DNA of 64,000 nt from Epidermidibacterium keratini (GCF_009834025.1 NZ_CP047156.1:1798001-1862000); one strand, 5' to 3'. Counted from the stretch's first letter, positions 17,570-26,285 are shown. Notes: generated from the letters alone by a model not told the origin. Program-made: numbers and translations.

Positions 17570-18837
17570 AGATCGCGATGATCTCAGAGCACGCCAACCC
17601 ACAGGCTGTCCTCGGCGGTGTCGACGCGGGCGGACAAAACGTGCACGTCGACGCGCTCGCGACGGCGCTCGTGGCGCGCGGGCACCGCGTCACGGTCCAC
17701 ACGCGGCGCGAAGATCCCGATCAGCCGGTCCGCACCCGGTGTCCCGGAGGGTACGACGTCGAGCTCGTCACCGCCGGCCCCACCGAGCCGGTGCCGAAAG
17801 ACGATCTCTGGCAGTGGATGCCGGAGTTTGCCCGGCAGCTTGCCATTCGATGGCGCGAGTCACCGGTCGACATCGCGCATGCGCACTTTTGGATGAGCGG
17901 CGCGGCGGCATGCGGGGCGAATGACCTCCTGGCACGCAAAGTGCCTGTGGTGCAGACCTTCCACGCCCTCGGCTCGGTCAAGCGCCGCCACCAGGGTGAG
18001 CGTGACACCAGCCCACCCGGGCGGATCGACGTTGAGCGCACGCTGTGCCGCCGCGTCGACCACATCATCGCGACTTGCTCGGACGAGCTGGCAGAGCTCG
18101 TCGAGTTGGGGGCCGATCCCGAGCGCGTGAGCATCGTGCCGTGTGGTGTCGACATCGAACGCTTCGCGCCCAGCGCCGCAACGCCGGCCGCACAGCTGCG
18201 GTTGTTGACCGTCGCCCGGCTCGTCGAGCGCAAGGGCATCGGCGATGTCATCGCCGCACTGCACCAGCTCGATGATGCGGTCCTGACCGTCGTCGGCGGC
18301 CCGACTGCCGCGGCCCTCATCGCCGATCCGGAGGCGCAGCGCCTCGCCGCTCTCGCACGACGCCTCGACTGCCTCGATCGGGTGCACTTCACCGGCGGCC
18401 TCTCTCGCGATGCGATGCCCGAGCTCTTCGCGAGCTCCGACGTCGTCGTCGCAGCCCCCTGGTACGAGCCGTTCGGCATCGTGCCTCTCGAGGCGATGGC
18501 CAGTGGCCGCCCGGTCGTCGGGACCAAGGTCGGCGGCCTGCTCGACACGGTCACGCCGGGCGTGACCGGCGAGCTGGTGCCGACGCACCGGCCCGACCTC
18601 ATCGCCGACGCCGTACGCCGCCTCACTCCGAAGCGGCGCGAGGCATACGGACAAGCGGGGGCTCGTCGAGCCCGCGACATCTACAGCTGGCCCGCCGTGG
18701 CGGCCCAGACCGAAACCGCGCTGCGCAAGGTCATCGACGCTGCCCACCACCGTGCCGTCACAACGTCAGGAGCCTGGACATGGACGCCTCCCACACCGGA
18801 TCAGCCCAGCATCTCGACCAGCTCGCAGGCGCGCTGA
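17566..18837 (+). CDS. Glycosyltransferase family 4
   Basis: A 423-residue GT-B enzyme. The N-terminal domain opens MKIAMISEHANPQAVLGGVDAGGQNVHV (shown in parts: a glycine-rich GGVDAGGQN loop), followed by DIAHAHFWMSG and VQTFHALGSVKRRH; the C-terminal domain has LLTVARLVERKGIGDVIAAL and the donor-binding EPFGIVPLEAMASGRPVVGT (the E-x7-E motif, about residues 301-309). The GGQN loop resembles sucrose-phosphate-synthase-like and MshA-like GT4 enzymes. It overlaps the preceding gene by 4 bases. Its last 19 codons overlap the start of the SIS-domain gene, an unusually long 58-base overlap. Donor and acceptor are not known. Confidence 0.85.
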   Translation: MKIAMISEHANPQAVLGGVDAGGQNVHVDALATALVARGHRVTVHTRREDPDQPVRTRCPGGYDVELVTAGPTEPVPKDDLWQWMPEFARQLAIRWRESPVDIAHAHFWMSGAAACGANDLLARKVPVVQTFHALGSVKRRHQGERDTSPPGRIDVERTLCRRVDHIIATCSDELAELVELGADPERVSIVPCGVDIERFAPSAATPAAQLRLLTVARLVERKGIGDVIAALHQLDDAVLTVVGGPTAAALIADPEAQRLAALARRLDCLDRVHFTGGLSRDAMPELFASSDVVVAAPWYEPFGIVPLEAMASGRPVVGTKVGGLLDTVTPGVTGELVPTHRPDLIADAVRRLTPKRREAYGQAGARRARDIYSWPAVAAQTETALRKVIDAAHHRAVTTSGAWTWTPPTPDQPSISTSSQAR

Positions 18838-19391
18838 GCCGCTTCGAGCTCGGCGCACGCCAGGCCTACGACTGGGGACGCGCGCTCGCCGGCGAGCTTT
18901 CCCTGGGGCGGCGCCTGCTGGTCGCCGGCAACGGCGGCAGCGCCGCCCAAGCCCAGCACCTCACGGCCGAGCTGGTGGGGCGCTATCACCGGGACCGTCC
19001 GGCGTACTCGGCGATCTGCCTGAGCGCCGAAACGTCAAGCCTGACGGCGATCGGCAACGACTACCCACCCGAGGAGCTCTTTGCCCGCCAGGTCGATGCG
19101 CATGGACGAGCCGGTGACGTGCTGATCGCGCTGTCGACCAGTGGCCGCAGTCGCAACATCGTCGCCGCGGTGCACCGTGCGCAGTCGGTGGGCCTGCGGA
19201 CGTGGGCGCTGACTGGCCGGGGACCGAACCCCACCGCCGATGCTGCCGAGCAGGCGATCTGCATCGACGCCGCGGACACCGCGACTGTGCAGGAGATCCA
19301 CCTGGTCGCCCTGCACCTGATCTGCGAGGGCTTTGACGACGTCGTGTGCCCGGCGGTCGAGAGCGCGGCACGTGGGATGGCGAACGCATGA
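18780..19391 (+). CDS. gmhA: Sedoheptulose-7-phosphate isomerase
   Basis: The 203-residue protein has a single SIS domain with VAGNGGSAAQAQHLTAELVG (about residues 48-67), TSSLTAIGNDYPPEELFARQV, and LSTSGRSRNIVAA. The metal-site positions of GmhA are kept: His and Glu in QHLTAEL, and Gln and His in TVQEIHLVALHLICEGFD. It converts sedoheptulose 7-phosphate to D-glycero-D-manno-heptose 7-phosphate, the first step to ADP-heptose. The adjacent hldE-type gene and the GmhB domain make this assignment much more likely than another SIS sugar isomerase such as DiaA. ATG 18780 begins within the GT4 gene. Confidence 0.87.
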   Translation: MDASHTGSAQHLDQLAGALSRFELGARQAYDWGRALAGELSLGRRLLVAGNGGSAAQAQHLTAELVGRYHRDRPAYSAICLSAETSSLTAIGNDYPPEELFARQVDAHGRAGDVLIALSTSGRSRNIVAAVHRAQSVGLRTWALTGRGPNPTADAAEQAICIDAADTATVQEIHLVALHLICEGFDDVVCPAVESAARGMANA

Positions 19392-20779
19392 GCCGGCTCG
19401 TCATCGTCGGGGAGTCGATGCTCGACATCGACCTCAACGCGACCGCGGGGCGGCTGAGCCCCGACGCTCCCGTGCCGGTTCTCGATGACCCGCAGGAGCA
19501 CGACCGCCCGGGCGGTGCGGCCCTCGCCGCGCTGCTCGCCGCTACCGAGGGAGCCGAGGTCACCTTGGTCACCCCGCTCGCCGACGACCCGGCGGGTGCC
19601 CGGGTCACCGAGCTGCTGCACGAAGCCGGCGTCACCGTCATCGCGACGCAGCAGCGCGACGGCACGCCGGTCAAGCAGCGCATCCGGGCCAACGGACAGG
19701 TCATCGCGCGGATCGACCGGGGCGGCGGCGCCCAGTCGTGGACCGAGGTCCCGGCCGCTGCCGACGAGGCCCTGGCGCAGGCCGACGCCGTACTCGTCAG
19801 CGACTACGGGCGAGGGATGACCCTCGACCCGCTGGTCCGCGAACTGCTCGAGACCGCCGAGGTGCCCCTCGTCTGGGATCCACACCGCTCCGGCGGCGAT
19901 CCGGTGCGCGGGACCGTGGTGTGTACGCCGAACGAGCACGAGTTCGCTGACTCCGGCGACGACGCCAGTGACCTCGTGGCGCTTGCGGCGCGCAGACCGC
20001 AGTGGCTGCGAGGCAGCGACGCACCGGCCGCTGCGGTCACGGTCGGTGGCCGGGGCGCCGTACTCATCACCGACGACAGCGCGCCGCTCGCGTTTCCGAC
20101 GGCACCGGTGCGCGGCAACGACACGTGCGGAGCCGGCGACCGGTTTGCCGGGGCGCTCGCCATTGCGCTCGCCGACGGCAATCCGCTGAGCCAGGCGGTG
20201 GCGCACGCCGTACGCCGAGCCAGTGACTACGTCGCCCGCGGCGGTGCGGCCGGGCTTCGCGAACGTTCGCAGGCGCCCGCCGAAGGCAGCGAGGACGCGG
20301 TGGCGCTCGCCGAGCGAGTACGCCGTGACGGCGGCACAGTTGTCGCGACCGGCGGCTGCTTCGATGTCTTGCACGCCGGGCATGTCGCGACTCTTGAGGG
20401 TGCGCGCCAGCTCGGTGACTGCCTCATCGTCTGCGTGAACTCCGACAGCTCGGTCCGACGGCTCAAGGGCCCGGACCGACCGGTCGTAGCTGAGGCCGAC
20501 CGCGCTCGCGTGCTGCGATCGCTGCACTGCGTGGACGCAGTCCTCATCTTCGATGAGGACACCCCGACCGAGGCACTGCGCACCCTGCGACCGCACATCT
20601 GGACGAAGGGTGGCGACTATGCCGACCACGAGCTCACCGAGCGGACCGCGCTCGCCGAGTGGGGCGGTGAGACCTTCGTGCTGCCATTCCTCGAGGGACG
20701 CTCGACCACCCGAATTCTCGGTTCGATCCGGGGCGCGACAGCGCCGGCCACCGACCAACGAAAGGGACATGTCCTGTGA
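19388..20779 (+). CDS. hldE: Bifunctional heptose-7-phosphate kinase / heptose-1-phosphate adenylyltransferase
   Basis: The 463-residue protein is translated from ATG 19388, overlapping the gmhA stop. Residues 1-300 are a PfkB-type sugar kinase with DRPGGAALAALLAA, VLVSDYGRGM, the anion-hole motif RGNDTCGAGDRFAGALA, and VCTPNEHEF. Residues about 318-463 are a cytidylyltransferase-fold domain with the ATP-binding GGCFDVLHAGHVATLEGAR, NSDSSVRRLKGPDRPV, IWTKGGDY and FLEGRSTTRIL. This is the architecture of HldE (RfaE), which phosphorylates heptose 7-phosphate at C1 and, after GmhB action, attaches AMP to give ADP-heptose. The expected epimerase HldD is not encoded in the window, so the D,D form may be used directly. 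Confidence 0.92.
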   Translation: MSRLVIVGESMLDIDLNATAGRLSPDAPVPVLDDPQEHDRPGGAALAALLAATEGAEVTLVTPLADDPAGARVTELLHEAGVTVIATQQRDGTPVKQRIRANGQVIARIDRGGGAQSWTEVPAAADEALAQADAVLVSDYGRGMTLDPLVRELLETAEVPLVWDPHRSGGDPVRGTVVCTPNEHEFADSGDDASDLVALAARRPQWLRGSDAPAAAVTVGGRGAVLITDDSAPLAFPTAPVRGNDTCGAGDRFAGALAIALADGNPLSQAVAHAVRRASDYVARGGAAGLRERSQAPAEGSEDAVALAERVRRDGGTVVATGGCFDVLHAGHVATLEGARQLGDCLIVCVNSDSSVRRLKGPDRPVVAEADRARVLRSLHCVDAVLIFDEDTPTEALRTLRPHIWTKGGDYADHELTERTALAEWGGETFVLPFLEGRSTTRILGSIRGATAPATDQRKGHVL

Positions 20780-21459
20780 GTCTTGACCGCGTTTTGATCA
20801 CCGGGGGCGCCTCCGGGCTCGGTGCCGCTGTTGCCACCGCCGTCGCGAAGTCAGGAGGGCAGGCGTTCGTGCTCGACCGGCAGGCACCGGACGACGGAGT
20901 CGACCACGCGATCGTGGACCTTGCCGACTCGGCCGCGACCGACGCGGCGGTGCGTGCCGCCGCCGAGCGCCTCGGCGGGTTCGATGGCGTCGTCTGCTGC
21001 GCCGGCATCGACTCGTGCGGACGCCTGGAAGACGTGCCGGCCGCCGACTGGGAGCGCGTCATCCAAGTCAACCTGGTGGGCACCGCGACGGTTGCGCGCG
21101 CGGCCCTGGATGGTCTTCGCCAACGTCACGGCCGCCTCGTGACGATCGCCTCGACGCTCGGGCTGCGGGCGCTGCCGGATGCGTCGGCGTACTGCGCCTC
21201 GAAGTTTGGCGTCGTCGGGCTAACCCGCGCGCTCGCGACCGAGCTAGCCGGCGATGTCGGCGTCACCCTTGTCATCCCCGGTGGCATGCAGACCTCGTTC
21301 TTTGACGGACGCCTCGAGCAGTACCGCCCGCCTGAGGACGCTCAGCTCAACCCGCCTGAGCAAGTCGCGCGCGCAATCGCGTTTGCGCTAGAAACCCCTG
21401 CAGGCACGGAGATCCGCGAACTGGTGGTGACGCCGTCGCAAGAGCCGTCGTGGCCATGA
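20776..21459 (+). CDS. Short-chain dehydrogenase/reductase of the heptose cluster
   Basis: The 227-residue classical SDR has the cofactor motif TGGASGLGAAV, a CCAGID segment in place of the usual NNAG, and the catalytic YCASK near residue 138. It starts with GTG 20776, overlapping the hldE stop. It lies between hldE and a GT9 gene and so may oxidise or reduce a sugar nucleotide or the glycan's lipid or polyol carrier. It is too short to be HldD, which is an extended SDR. The acidic residue following the second strand (VLDRQ) suggests NAD(H) over NADP(H), a weak inference. Confidence 0.83.
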   Translation: MSLDRVLITGGASGLGAAVATAVAKSGGQAFVLDRQAPDDGVDHAIVDLADSAATDAAVRAAAERLGGFDGVVCCAGIDSCGRLEDVPAADWERVIQVNLVGTATVARAALDGLRQRHGRLVTIASTLGLRALPDASAYCASKFGVVGLTRALATELAGDVGVTLVIPGGMQTSFFDGRLEQYRPPEDAQLNPPEQVARAIAFALETPAGTEIRELVVTPSQEPSWP

Positions 21460-22382
21460 GCCGGCCTCGGATCCTGGTGCTGCGCGCTCTCGGGCTCGGC
21501 GACCTGCTGACCGCCGTGCCCGCTCTGCGAGCGCTGCGCGAGGCGTGCCCGGACCACCACATCGAGCTGGCCACTCCGCGCTACCTCGCACCGCTGCTGG
21601 ATCCCGACGGGCTCGTCGACGACATCGTCGATACAAGCGGGCTTGCGCCGGTTCCGGCGCGTCCCGAGCCAGACATTGCGATCAACCTGCACGGGTGCGG
21701 ACCGCAGAGCCACCGGCTGCTGACGGCGCTGCGCCCTGAGCGGCTCGTCGCGTTCGGGAACGTCGACGCTGGCATCGATGGCCCACCATGGATCGAGCAC
21801 GAGCACGAACGGGCCCGCTGGTGCCGGCTCATCGCCGCGGAGTTCGGCGTTTCCGGTCTCGCGCAGCTTCCGACCTTGACCCCACCGCCGGAGGTACGCC
21901 GCGGGCACGGACCGATCGTCCTGCATCCCGGTGCCGCCGACCCTGCACGGCGATGGCCACCGCAGCGGTGGGTGCGCGTCGCCCGAGCGTTGCGCGAGCA
22001 CAGCATCGTGCTGACCGGCACCGGCGACGAGGTCGACATCGCGCGCGCGGTCGCGGACGAGGCCGGCATCGACCCGGCAGCGGTGTACGCCGGAGCCACC
22101 GACATCACCGAGCTGGTGCGGCTGGTAAGCGGCGCTCGGCTCGTGCTGAGCGCCGACACCGGGATCGCCCACCTGGCGGCGGCGTACTCGACCCCCTCGG
22201 TCACCCTCTTCGGGCCCAACCCTCCGTCACGCTGGGGACCGCCGCCGGGACCGCATATCGCGTTATGGCACGGCCCCGACGCGCCACCGAGTCCCGGTCC
22301 GGTCAACGACGCGCTCATGGCCATCGCGCCCGAGCAGGTCATGGCGGCGGCCCGCCAGCTCATCGGTAGCCGCGGAGGCTAG
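21456..22382 (+). CDS. Second glycosyltransferase family 9 protein
   Basis: The ATG at 21456 overlaps the SDR stop and gives 308 residues starting MSRPRILVLRALGLGDLLTAVPAL, a typical GT9 opening. The C-terminal half has IVLHPGAADPARRWPPQRW and the donor-site region LVLSADTGIAHLAAAYSTPSVTLFGPNPPSRWGPP. It is clearly paralogous to the GT9 gene at 16538. Two heptosyltransferase-like enzymes suggest that at least two heptose residues are added, as WaaC and WaaF do, although family 9 also contains enzymes using other donors. It is the last gene of the rightward arm and ends in a 4-base overlap with the convergent GT2 gene. Confidence 0.86.
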   Translation: MSRPRILVLRALGLGDLLTAVPALRALREACPDHHIELATPRYLAPLLDPDGLVDDIVDTSGLAPVPARPEPDIAINLHGCGPQSHRLLTALRPERLVAFGNVDAGIDGPPWIEHEHERARWCRLIAAEFGVSGLAQLPTLTPPPEVRRGHGPIVLHPGAADPARRWPPQRWVRVARALREHSIVLTGTGDEVDIARAVADEAGIDPAAVYAGATDITELVRLVSGARLVLSADTGIAHLAAAYSTPSVTLFGPNPPSRWGPPPGPHIALWHGPDAPPSPGPVNDALMAIAPEQVMAAARQLIGSRGG

Positions 22383-23350
22383 CCGAGACGCGCCAGGCGA
22401 CGGCACGTGCGCTCCAGCTCGGGTGGGATCGCGGCCCGCTGGCGCAGCGCTGCCGGGACCGATCCCGCCGCCGCTCCCAGGGAGCGCACGCCGTCCGGGG
22501 TGCGCAGCGCGGTGGTGATCTCGTGCGCGACCGTCGACCATCGTCGGCGCAACAATGCCGTCAGCAAGCGGTTGCGGCGTACCACGATCTCTCGTTCGCG
22601 CCGATTGCGCACGGCCGACGGGTGATGATGAGCGACCACGTCATCGGCGTACGCCAGGCCCCATCGTGCGACCGCGAGGTCGAGCGCCACTCGCTCCTCT
22701 TCACCGGCAAACCCGATCACATCGTCGAAGCCGCCGACCGAGAGGAACGCCGAGCGACGCACCACCGCTCCACAGGCGATGAAGCCCAGCACGCTCGGGC
22801 CCGGCAGGTCACGCGCCCGACCGAGCGGGGCCGTCCGCATCGCGGCGCTCACCGGGTCGATGAGCTCGGGCACTCCGACCAGCACGCGCGCGGCGAGTAC
22901 GCCGAGACGGGGGTACGACGCGAAATACCCGGCGGCGCGCTTGAGGGCACCAGGTGCCCACCACGAGTCATCGTCGGCAAACGCCACCAGCGGCGTGCGC
23001 GCCTGCCGGACGGCGAGGTTGCGCGCCGGCGCCCCGAGGTTGCGGTCGAGGGCGATGACCTCGATGTGCGGGTGGGTGCGACGCACGTACTCGACCGTGC
23101 CGTCGACTGATCCGTTGTCGACCAGGATCACCGGACTGGTGTGGCGCGGCAGCGTCCGACGCAGGTCATCAAGACGGTTGCGCGTCATCACGACGGTGGT
23201 CACTCGCGCACCACCTGGCCCGTCAGCGGTGCCTCCGCTGGAGGCGACGCCGGGGACGCCGATGTGCCGCTTGTTAGTCACCCGAGCGCCGTACCCATTC
23301 CGGGCATCGACATGTCGCTCAAGGCTGAGATTGCCGACACTGCAACGCAT
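22379..23350 (-). CDS. Glycosyltransferase family 2
   Basis: A GT-A glycosyltransferase with TTVVMTRNRLDDLRRTLP, ILVDNGSVDGTVEYVRR, the metal-binding AFADDDSWWAPG and GGFDDVIGFAGEEERVALDLA. The start is uncertain: ATG 23350 gives 323 residues, while GTG 23281 would remove 23 residues that precede the domain; neither has a strong ribosome-binding site. It runs towards the heptose operon and its stop overlaps that of the GT9 gene by 4 bases. It resembles transferases found in exopolysaccharide clusters. Its product is probably part of the same glycan pathway. Confidence 0.8.
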   Translation of the reverse strand: MRCSVGNLSLERHVDARNGYGARVTNKRHIGVPGVASSGGTADGPGGARVTTVVMTRNRLDDLRRTLPRHTSPVILVDNGSVDGTVEYVRRTHPHIEVIALDRNLGAPARNLAVRQARTPLVAFADDDSWWAPGALKRAAGYFASYPRLGVLAARVLVGVPELIDPVSAAMRTAPLGRARDLPGPSVLGFIACGAVVRRSAFLSVGGFDDVIGFAGEEERVALDLAVARWGLAYADDVVAHHHPSAVRNRREREIVVRRNRLLTALLRRRWSTVAHEITTALRTPDGVRSLGAAAGSVPAALRQRAAIPPELERTCRRLARLG

Positions 23351-23432
23351 CTTCAGTGAAGGTGTGTGTGACGCGGCGAGTGGGTAACGGGATCACACGT
23401 CTACATCGATGAAGCGAAGGAGGACCCCTCTC

Positions 23433-25715
23433 ATGAGTGCCCGCTCCGCCGACGGCGCCAAGAAGCCGGCCAAGAAAGCGGCAAAGAAGACCGCTGGCAA
23501 GGCCCCTAGCAAGGCCGCCAAGAACACCTCCAACGACATCCCGGGCCGTCCGGGGGTTGAGAGCCCGTCAGTCGACGAGCCGACCACGCCGGCCGATCCG
23601 CCCGCTCCGCATCCCGACCAGGAAGGCCCGCAGACCCGGTCCGCGACCGGCGCTGAGACGGGAGCGGCACCGCAGACCCAGGCACAGCAGGGCAAGTTTC
23701 TCACCACCGCGCAGGGTGCCCGCCTGTATGACACCGACCATTCGCTGAAGGCCGGGCGCCGCGGGCCGGTCCTGCTGCAGGACCACCACCTGCGCGAGAA
23801 GATCACCCACTTCGACCATGAGCGCATCCCGGAGCGCGTCGTGCACGCGCGCGGTGCTGCCGCCCACGGCGTCTTCGAGTCCTATGGCAACGCCGGCTCG
23901 GTGACTCACGCGAACTTCCTCGCCGAGGGCCGGCGTACGCCGGTCTTCGTCCGCTTCTCGACCGTGCTCGGATCGCGCGGCTCGGCTGACACGGTGCGTG
24001 ACACCCGCGGGTTCGCGGTGAAGTTCTACTCCGATGAAGGCACCTTTGACCTGGTCGGCAACAACATCCCGGTCTTCTTCATCCAGGACGCCATCAAGTT
24101 CCCCGACGTCATCCACGCAGGCAAGCCGCAACCGGACCGGGAGATCCCGCAGGCGCAGAGCGCGCACGACACGTTCTGGGACTTCGTCTCGCTGCACACC
24201 GAGGCCCAGCACCACACGATCTGGAACATGTCCGACCGCGCGATCCCGCGGTCCTACCGGATGATGGAGGGCTTTGGCATCCACACGTTCCGGATGACCA
24301 ATGCCGATGGCCAGACGTCGCTGGTGAAGTTCCACTGGAAGCCGGTGCTGGGCGTGCACTCGCTGACGTGGGAGGAGGCGCAGCTCATCGCCGGCGCCGA
24401 CCCGGACTTCCACCGCCGCGACCTCGCCGACGCGATCGAGGCCGGCGCCTACCCCGAGTGGGAACTCGGCCTGCAGGTCGTGCCCGACAACCCCGAGCAG
24501 ACCTTCGAAGGCATCGACCTGCTCGATCCGACCAAGCTGATCCCGGAGGAGCTCGCCGAGGTGCAGCTCGTCGGCCGGTTGACGCTGAACCGCAACCCGA
24601 TCAACTACTTCGCCGAGACCGAGCAGGTCGCCTTCCACCCCGGACACCTGCCACCGGGCATCGACGTCACCGACGACCCGCTGCTGCAGGGGCGACTGTT
24701 CTCCTACCTCGACACGCAGCTCACCCGGCTGGGCGGACCCAACTTCGCACAGTTGCCGATCAACCGTCCGCACGCGCCGGTTAACGACAACCTGCGCGAC
24801 GGTTTCGGTCAGCAGGCCGACCACACCGGCGTAGCGCCGTACAAGCCGAACTCGCTCGACGGCGGCTGCCCCTTCACCGCAGGCGCCGATGACCGCGCCT
24901 TCGTGGAAGCGGTGGCGACGGTTGAAGAGGGCCGCAAGACACGCGAACAACCCGCGTCCTTCGACGATCACTTCAGCCAGGCGCGGCTGTTTTGGACGAG
25001 CCTGTCACCGACGGAGCAGGACCACGTCGTCGCGGCATACAGCTTCGAGCTCGGCAAGTGCTGGCACGAGGAGATCAAGCAGCGTCAGGTGCAGTGCCTT
25101 GCCAATATCGACCCCGTCCTGTGCGAGCAGGTCGCGACGGCCCTCGGGCTAGATGTGCCCGCTCCGACGGAGACTCCCGATACCTCGGTCGCGCCGAGCC
25201 CGGCACTCTCGCAGCTTGGCGAGCAGTGGCCGAGCGAGGGGCGGACCGTCGGGATCGTCATCGCGGACTCAGCGCCTGAGGGTCTGGCCGCGCTGCAGGA
25301 CGAGATCGTGGCAGCCGGAATGGTTCCGCTCATCATTGCCCCGCATGGCGGGCAGATCGACGGCATCCCCGTGCAGCGCACGTTCGCGACCGCACGCTCG
25401 GTCGAGTTCGACACGCTCCTGGTCCCGGCCAATCCCGCTCCCGCCGCCGATGCGTTGGGAGTGCGCGATGCCAAGGCCGGAGCACCCGCTGCCGGACCGA
25501 CCGACCCTCGGGTGGCCCTGCTGATCAACGAGGCCTGGCGACATGCCAAGGCCATCGGTGCGTGGGGTCCGGGCGCCGAGCTGCTGGACTCGCTCGGCTA
25601 CGCCGGCTCACCCGGCGTCGTGACCGGCACCGCGGCCGACGACGTACTCACCCAGATCATCGCCCTGCTCGGTGCCCACCGGGTCTGGGAGCGCTTTCCC
25701 AGCGCTCTGGCGTAA
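23433..25715 (+). CDS. katE: Large-subunit catalase, HPII type
   Basis: ATG 23433 is chosen because AAGGAGG lies 9 bases upstream; the longer frame from 23409 has no such site. The 760-residue product is close in length to E. coli HPII. An N-terminal tail rich in Lys-Ala (KKPAKKAAKKTAGKAPSKAA) precedes the catalase barrel, which has the distal His in ERVVHARGAAAHGVFE, RFSTVLGSRGSADTVRDTRG, and the proximal haem ligand Tyr in RLFSYLDTQLTRLGG. After about residue 590 a DJ-1/amidotransferase-like C-terminal domain follows (TVGIVIADSAPEGL), as in other large catalases. It degrades hydrogen peroxide in the cytoplasm. Confidence 0.95.
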   Translation: MSARSADGAKKPAKKAAKKTAGKAPSKAAKNTSNDIPGRPGVESPSVDEPTTPADPPAPHPDQEGPQTRSATGAETGAAPQTQAQQGKFLTTAQGARLYDTDHSLKAGRRGPVLLQDHHLREKITHFDHERIPERVVHARGAAAHGVFESYGNAGSVTHANFLAEGRRTPVFVRFSTVLGSRGSADTVRDTRGFAVKFYSDEGTFDLVGNNIPVFFIQDAIKFPDVIHAGKPQPDREIPQAQSAHDTFWDFVSLHTEAQHHTIWNMSDRAIPRSYRMMEGFGIHTFRMTNADGQTSLVKFHWKPVLGVHSLTWEEAQLIAGADPDFHRRDLADAIEAGAYPEWELGLQVVPDNPEQTFEGIDLLDPTKLIPEELAEVQLVGRLTLNRNPINYFAETEQVAFHPGHLPPGIDVTDDPLLQGRLFSYLDTQLTRLGGPNFAQLPINRPHAPVNDNLRDGFGQQADHTGVAPYKPNSLDGGCPFTAGADDRAFVEAVATVEEGRKTREQPASFDDHFSQARLFWTSLSPTEQDHVVAAYSFELGKCWHEEIKQRQVQCLANIDPVLCEQVATALGLDVPAPTETPDTSVAPSPALSQLGEQWPSEGRTVGIVIADSAPEGLAALQDEIVAAGMVPLIIAPHGGQIDGIPVQRTFATARSVEFDTLLVPANPAPAADALGVRDAKAGAPAAGPTDPRVALLINEAWRHAKAIGAWGPGAELLDSLGYAGSPGVVTGTAADDVLTQIIALLGAHRVWERFPSALA

Positions 25716-25734
25716 CTGAGGAAGGAAACGACCC

Positions 25735-26217
25735 GTGAACAAGAAGGTCCTCGGCGGATACCTGCAGCATCACTGGACCGGAGCGGCGGCGGGTACGGCG
25801 ATGTTCCGCCGGGTCGCCCGCACCCATCCAGACCGTGAGTCGGCGCAGGTGCTCTCGGGTATGTCGCAGGAGATTGCCCAAGATCGCCGCTCGCTGCAGC
25901 AGATCATGAAGTCGGTCGGTGTGAAGCCGTCGCGGCTCGGGTCGCTCACCGGCCAGATCGCCGAGCGGCTCGGGCGGCTTAAGCCCAACGGCAGCCTGCT
26001 GCGCCGCTCACCGCTCACCGACGTGATCGAGCTGGAAGCGCTGCGAGCCGCGGTCGCGGCGAAGCTGTCTGGCTGGCAGGTGCTGCGAGCGCTTGCCGAT
26101 CATGACAAGCGCCTTGATGCCGGGCAGCTCGATGAGCTGCAGAACCGTGCACTGGACCAGCAGGAGCGACTGGCCGCACTGCACCGGCGAGTCGCGACCG
26201 AGCGCGCCCTGCGCTAG
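25735..26217 (+). CDS. Hypothetical helical protein following the catalase gene
   Basis: The 160-residue product starts at GTG 25735, with GAGGAAGGAAA just upstream, and lies 19 bases after the catalase stop, so it is probably co-transcribed. It is predicted to be all-helical, with YLQHHWTGAAAGTAMFRRVAR and a C-terminal helix rich in Gln and Arg (ALDQQERLAALHRRVATERA). There is no signal peptide or membrane segment. A ferritin- or DUF892-like helical bundle involved in stress is possible, but no metal-ligand pattern is clear. I do not recognise the family. Confidence 0.65.
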   Translation: MNKKVLGGYLQHHWTGAAAGTAMFRRVARTHPDRESAQVLSGMSQEIAQDRRSLQQIMKSVGVKPSRLGSLTGQIAERLGRLKPNGSLLRRSPLTDVIELEALRAAVAAKLSGWQVLRALADHDKRLDAGQLDELQNRALDQQERLAALHRRVATERALR

Positions 26218-26224
26218 GCCATCG

Positions 26225-26273
26225 CCCCTTTTGGCGGCGTGCACGCCCCGCGCATGCACGCCGCCAAAAGGGG
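26225..26273. terminator. Perfect 19-bp hairpin between the helical protein and oxidoreductase genes
   Basis: CCCCTTTTGGCGGCGTGCA (26225-26243) and its exact complement (26255-26273) flank an 11-base loop. It starts 8 bases after the upstream stop and ends only 12 bases before the ATG of the oxidoreductase gene. The 3' arm ends AAAAGGGG, the only ribosome-binding-like sequence before that ATG, so the hairpin could also block translation of read-through RNA. Confidence 0.65.
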
Positions 26274-26285
26274 TAACTACCACAC

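Noticed and set aside
11992-23350. Lipopolysaccharide core biosynthesis locus
   Set aside because: The rest of the window is actinobacterial and no lipid A or Kdo genes are present; the heptose genes more likely serve another glycan.
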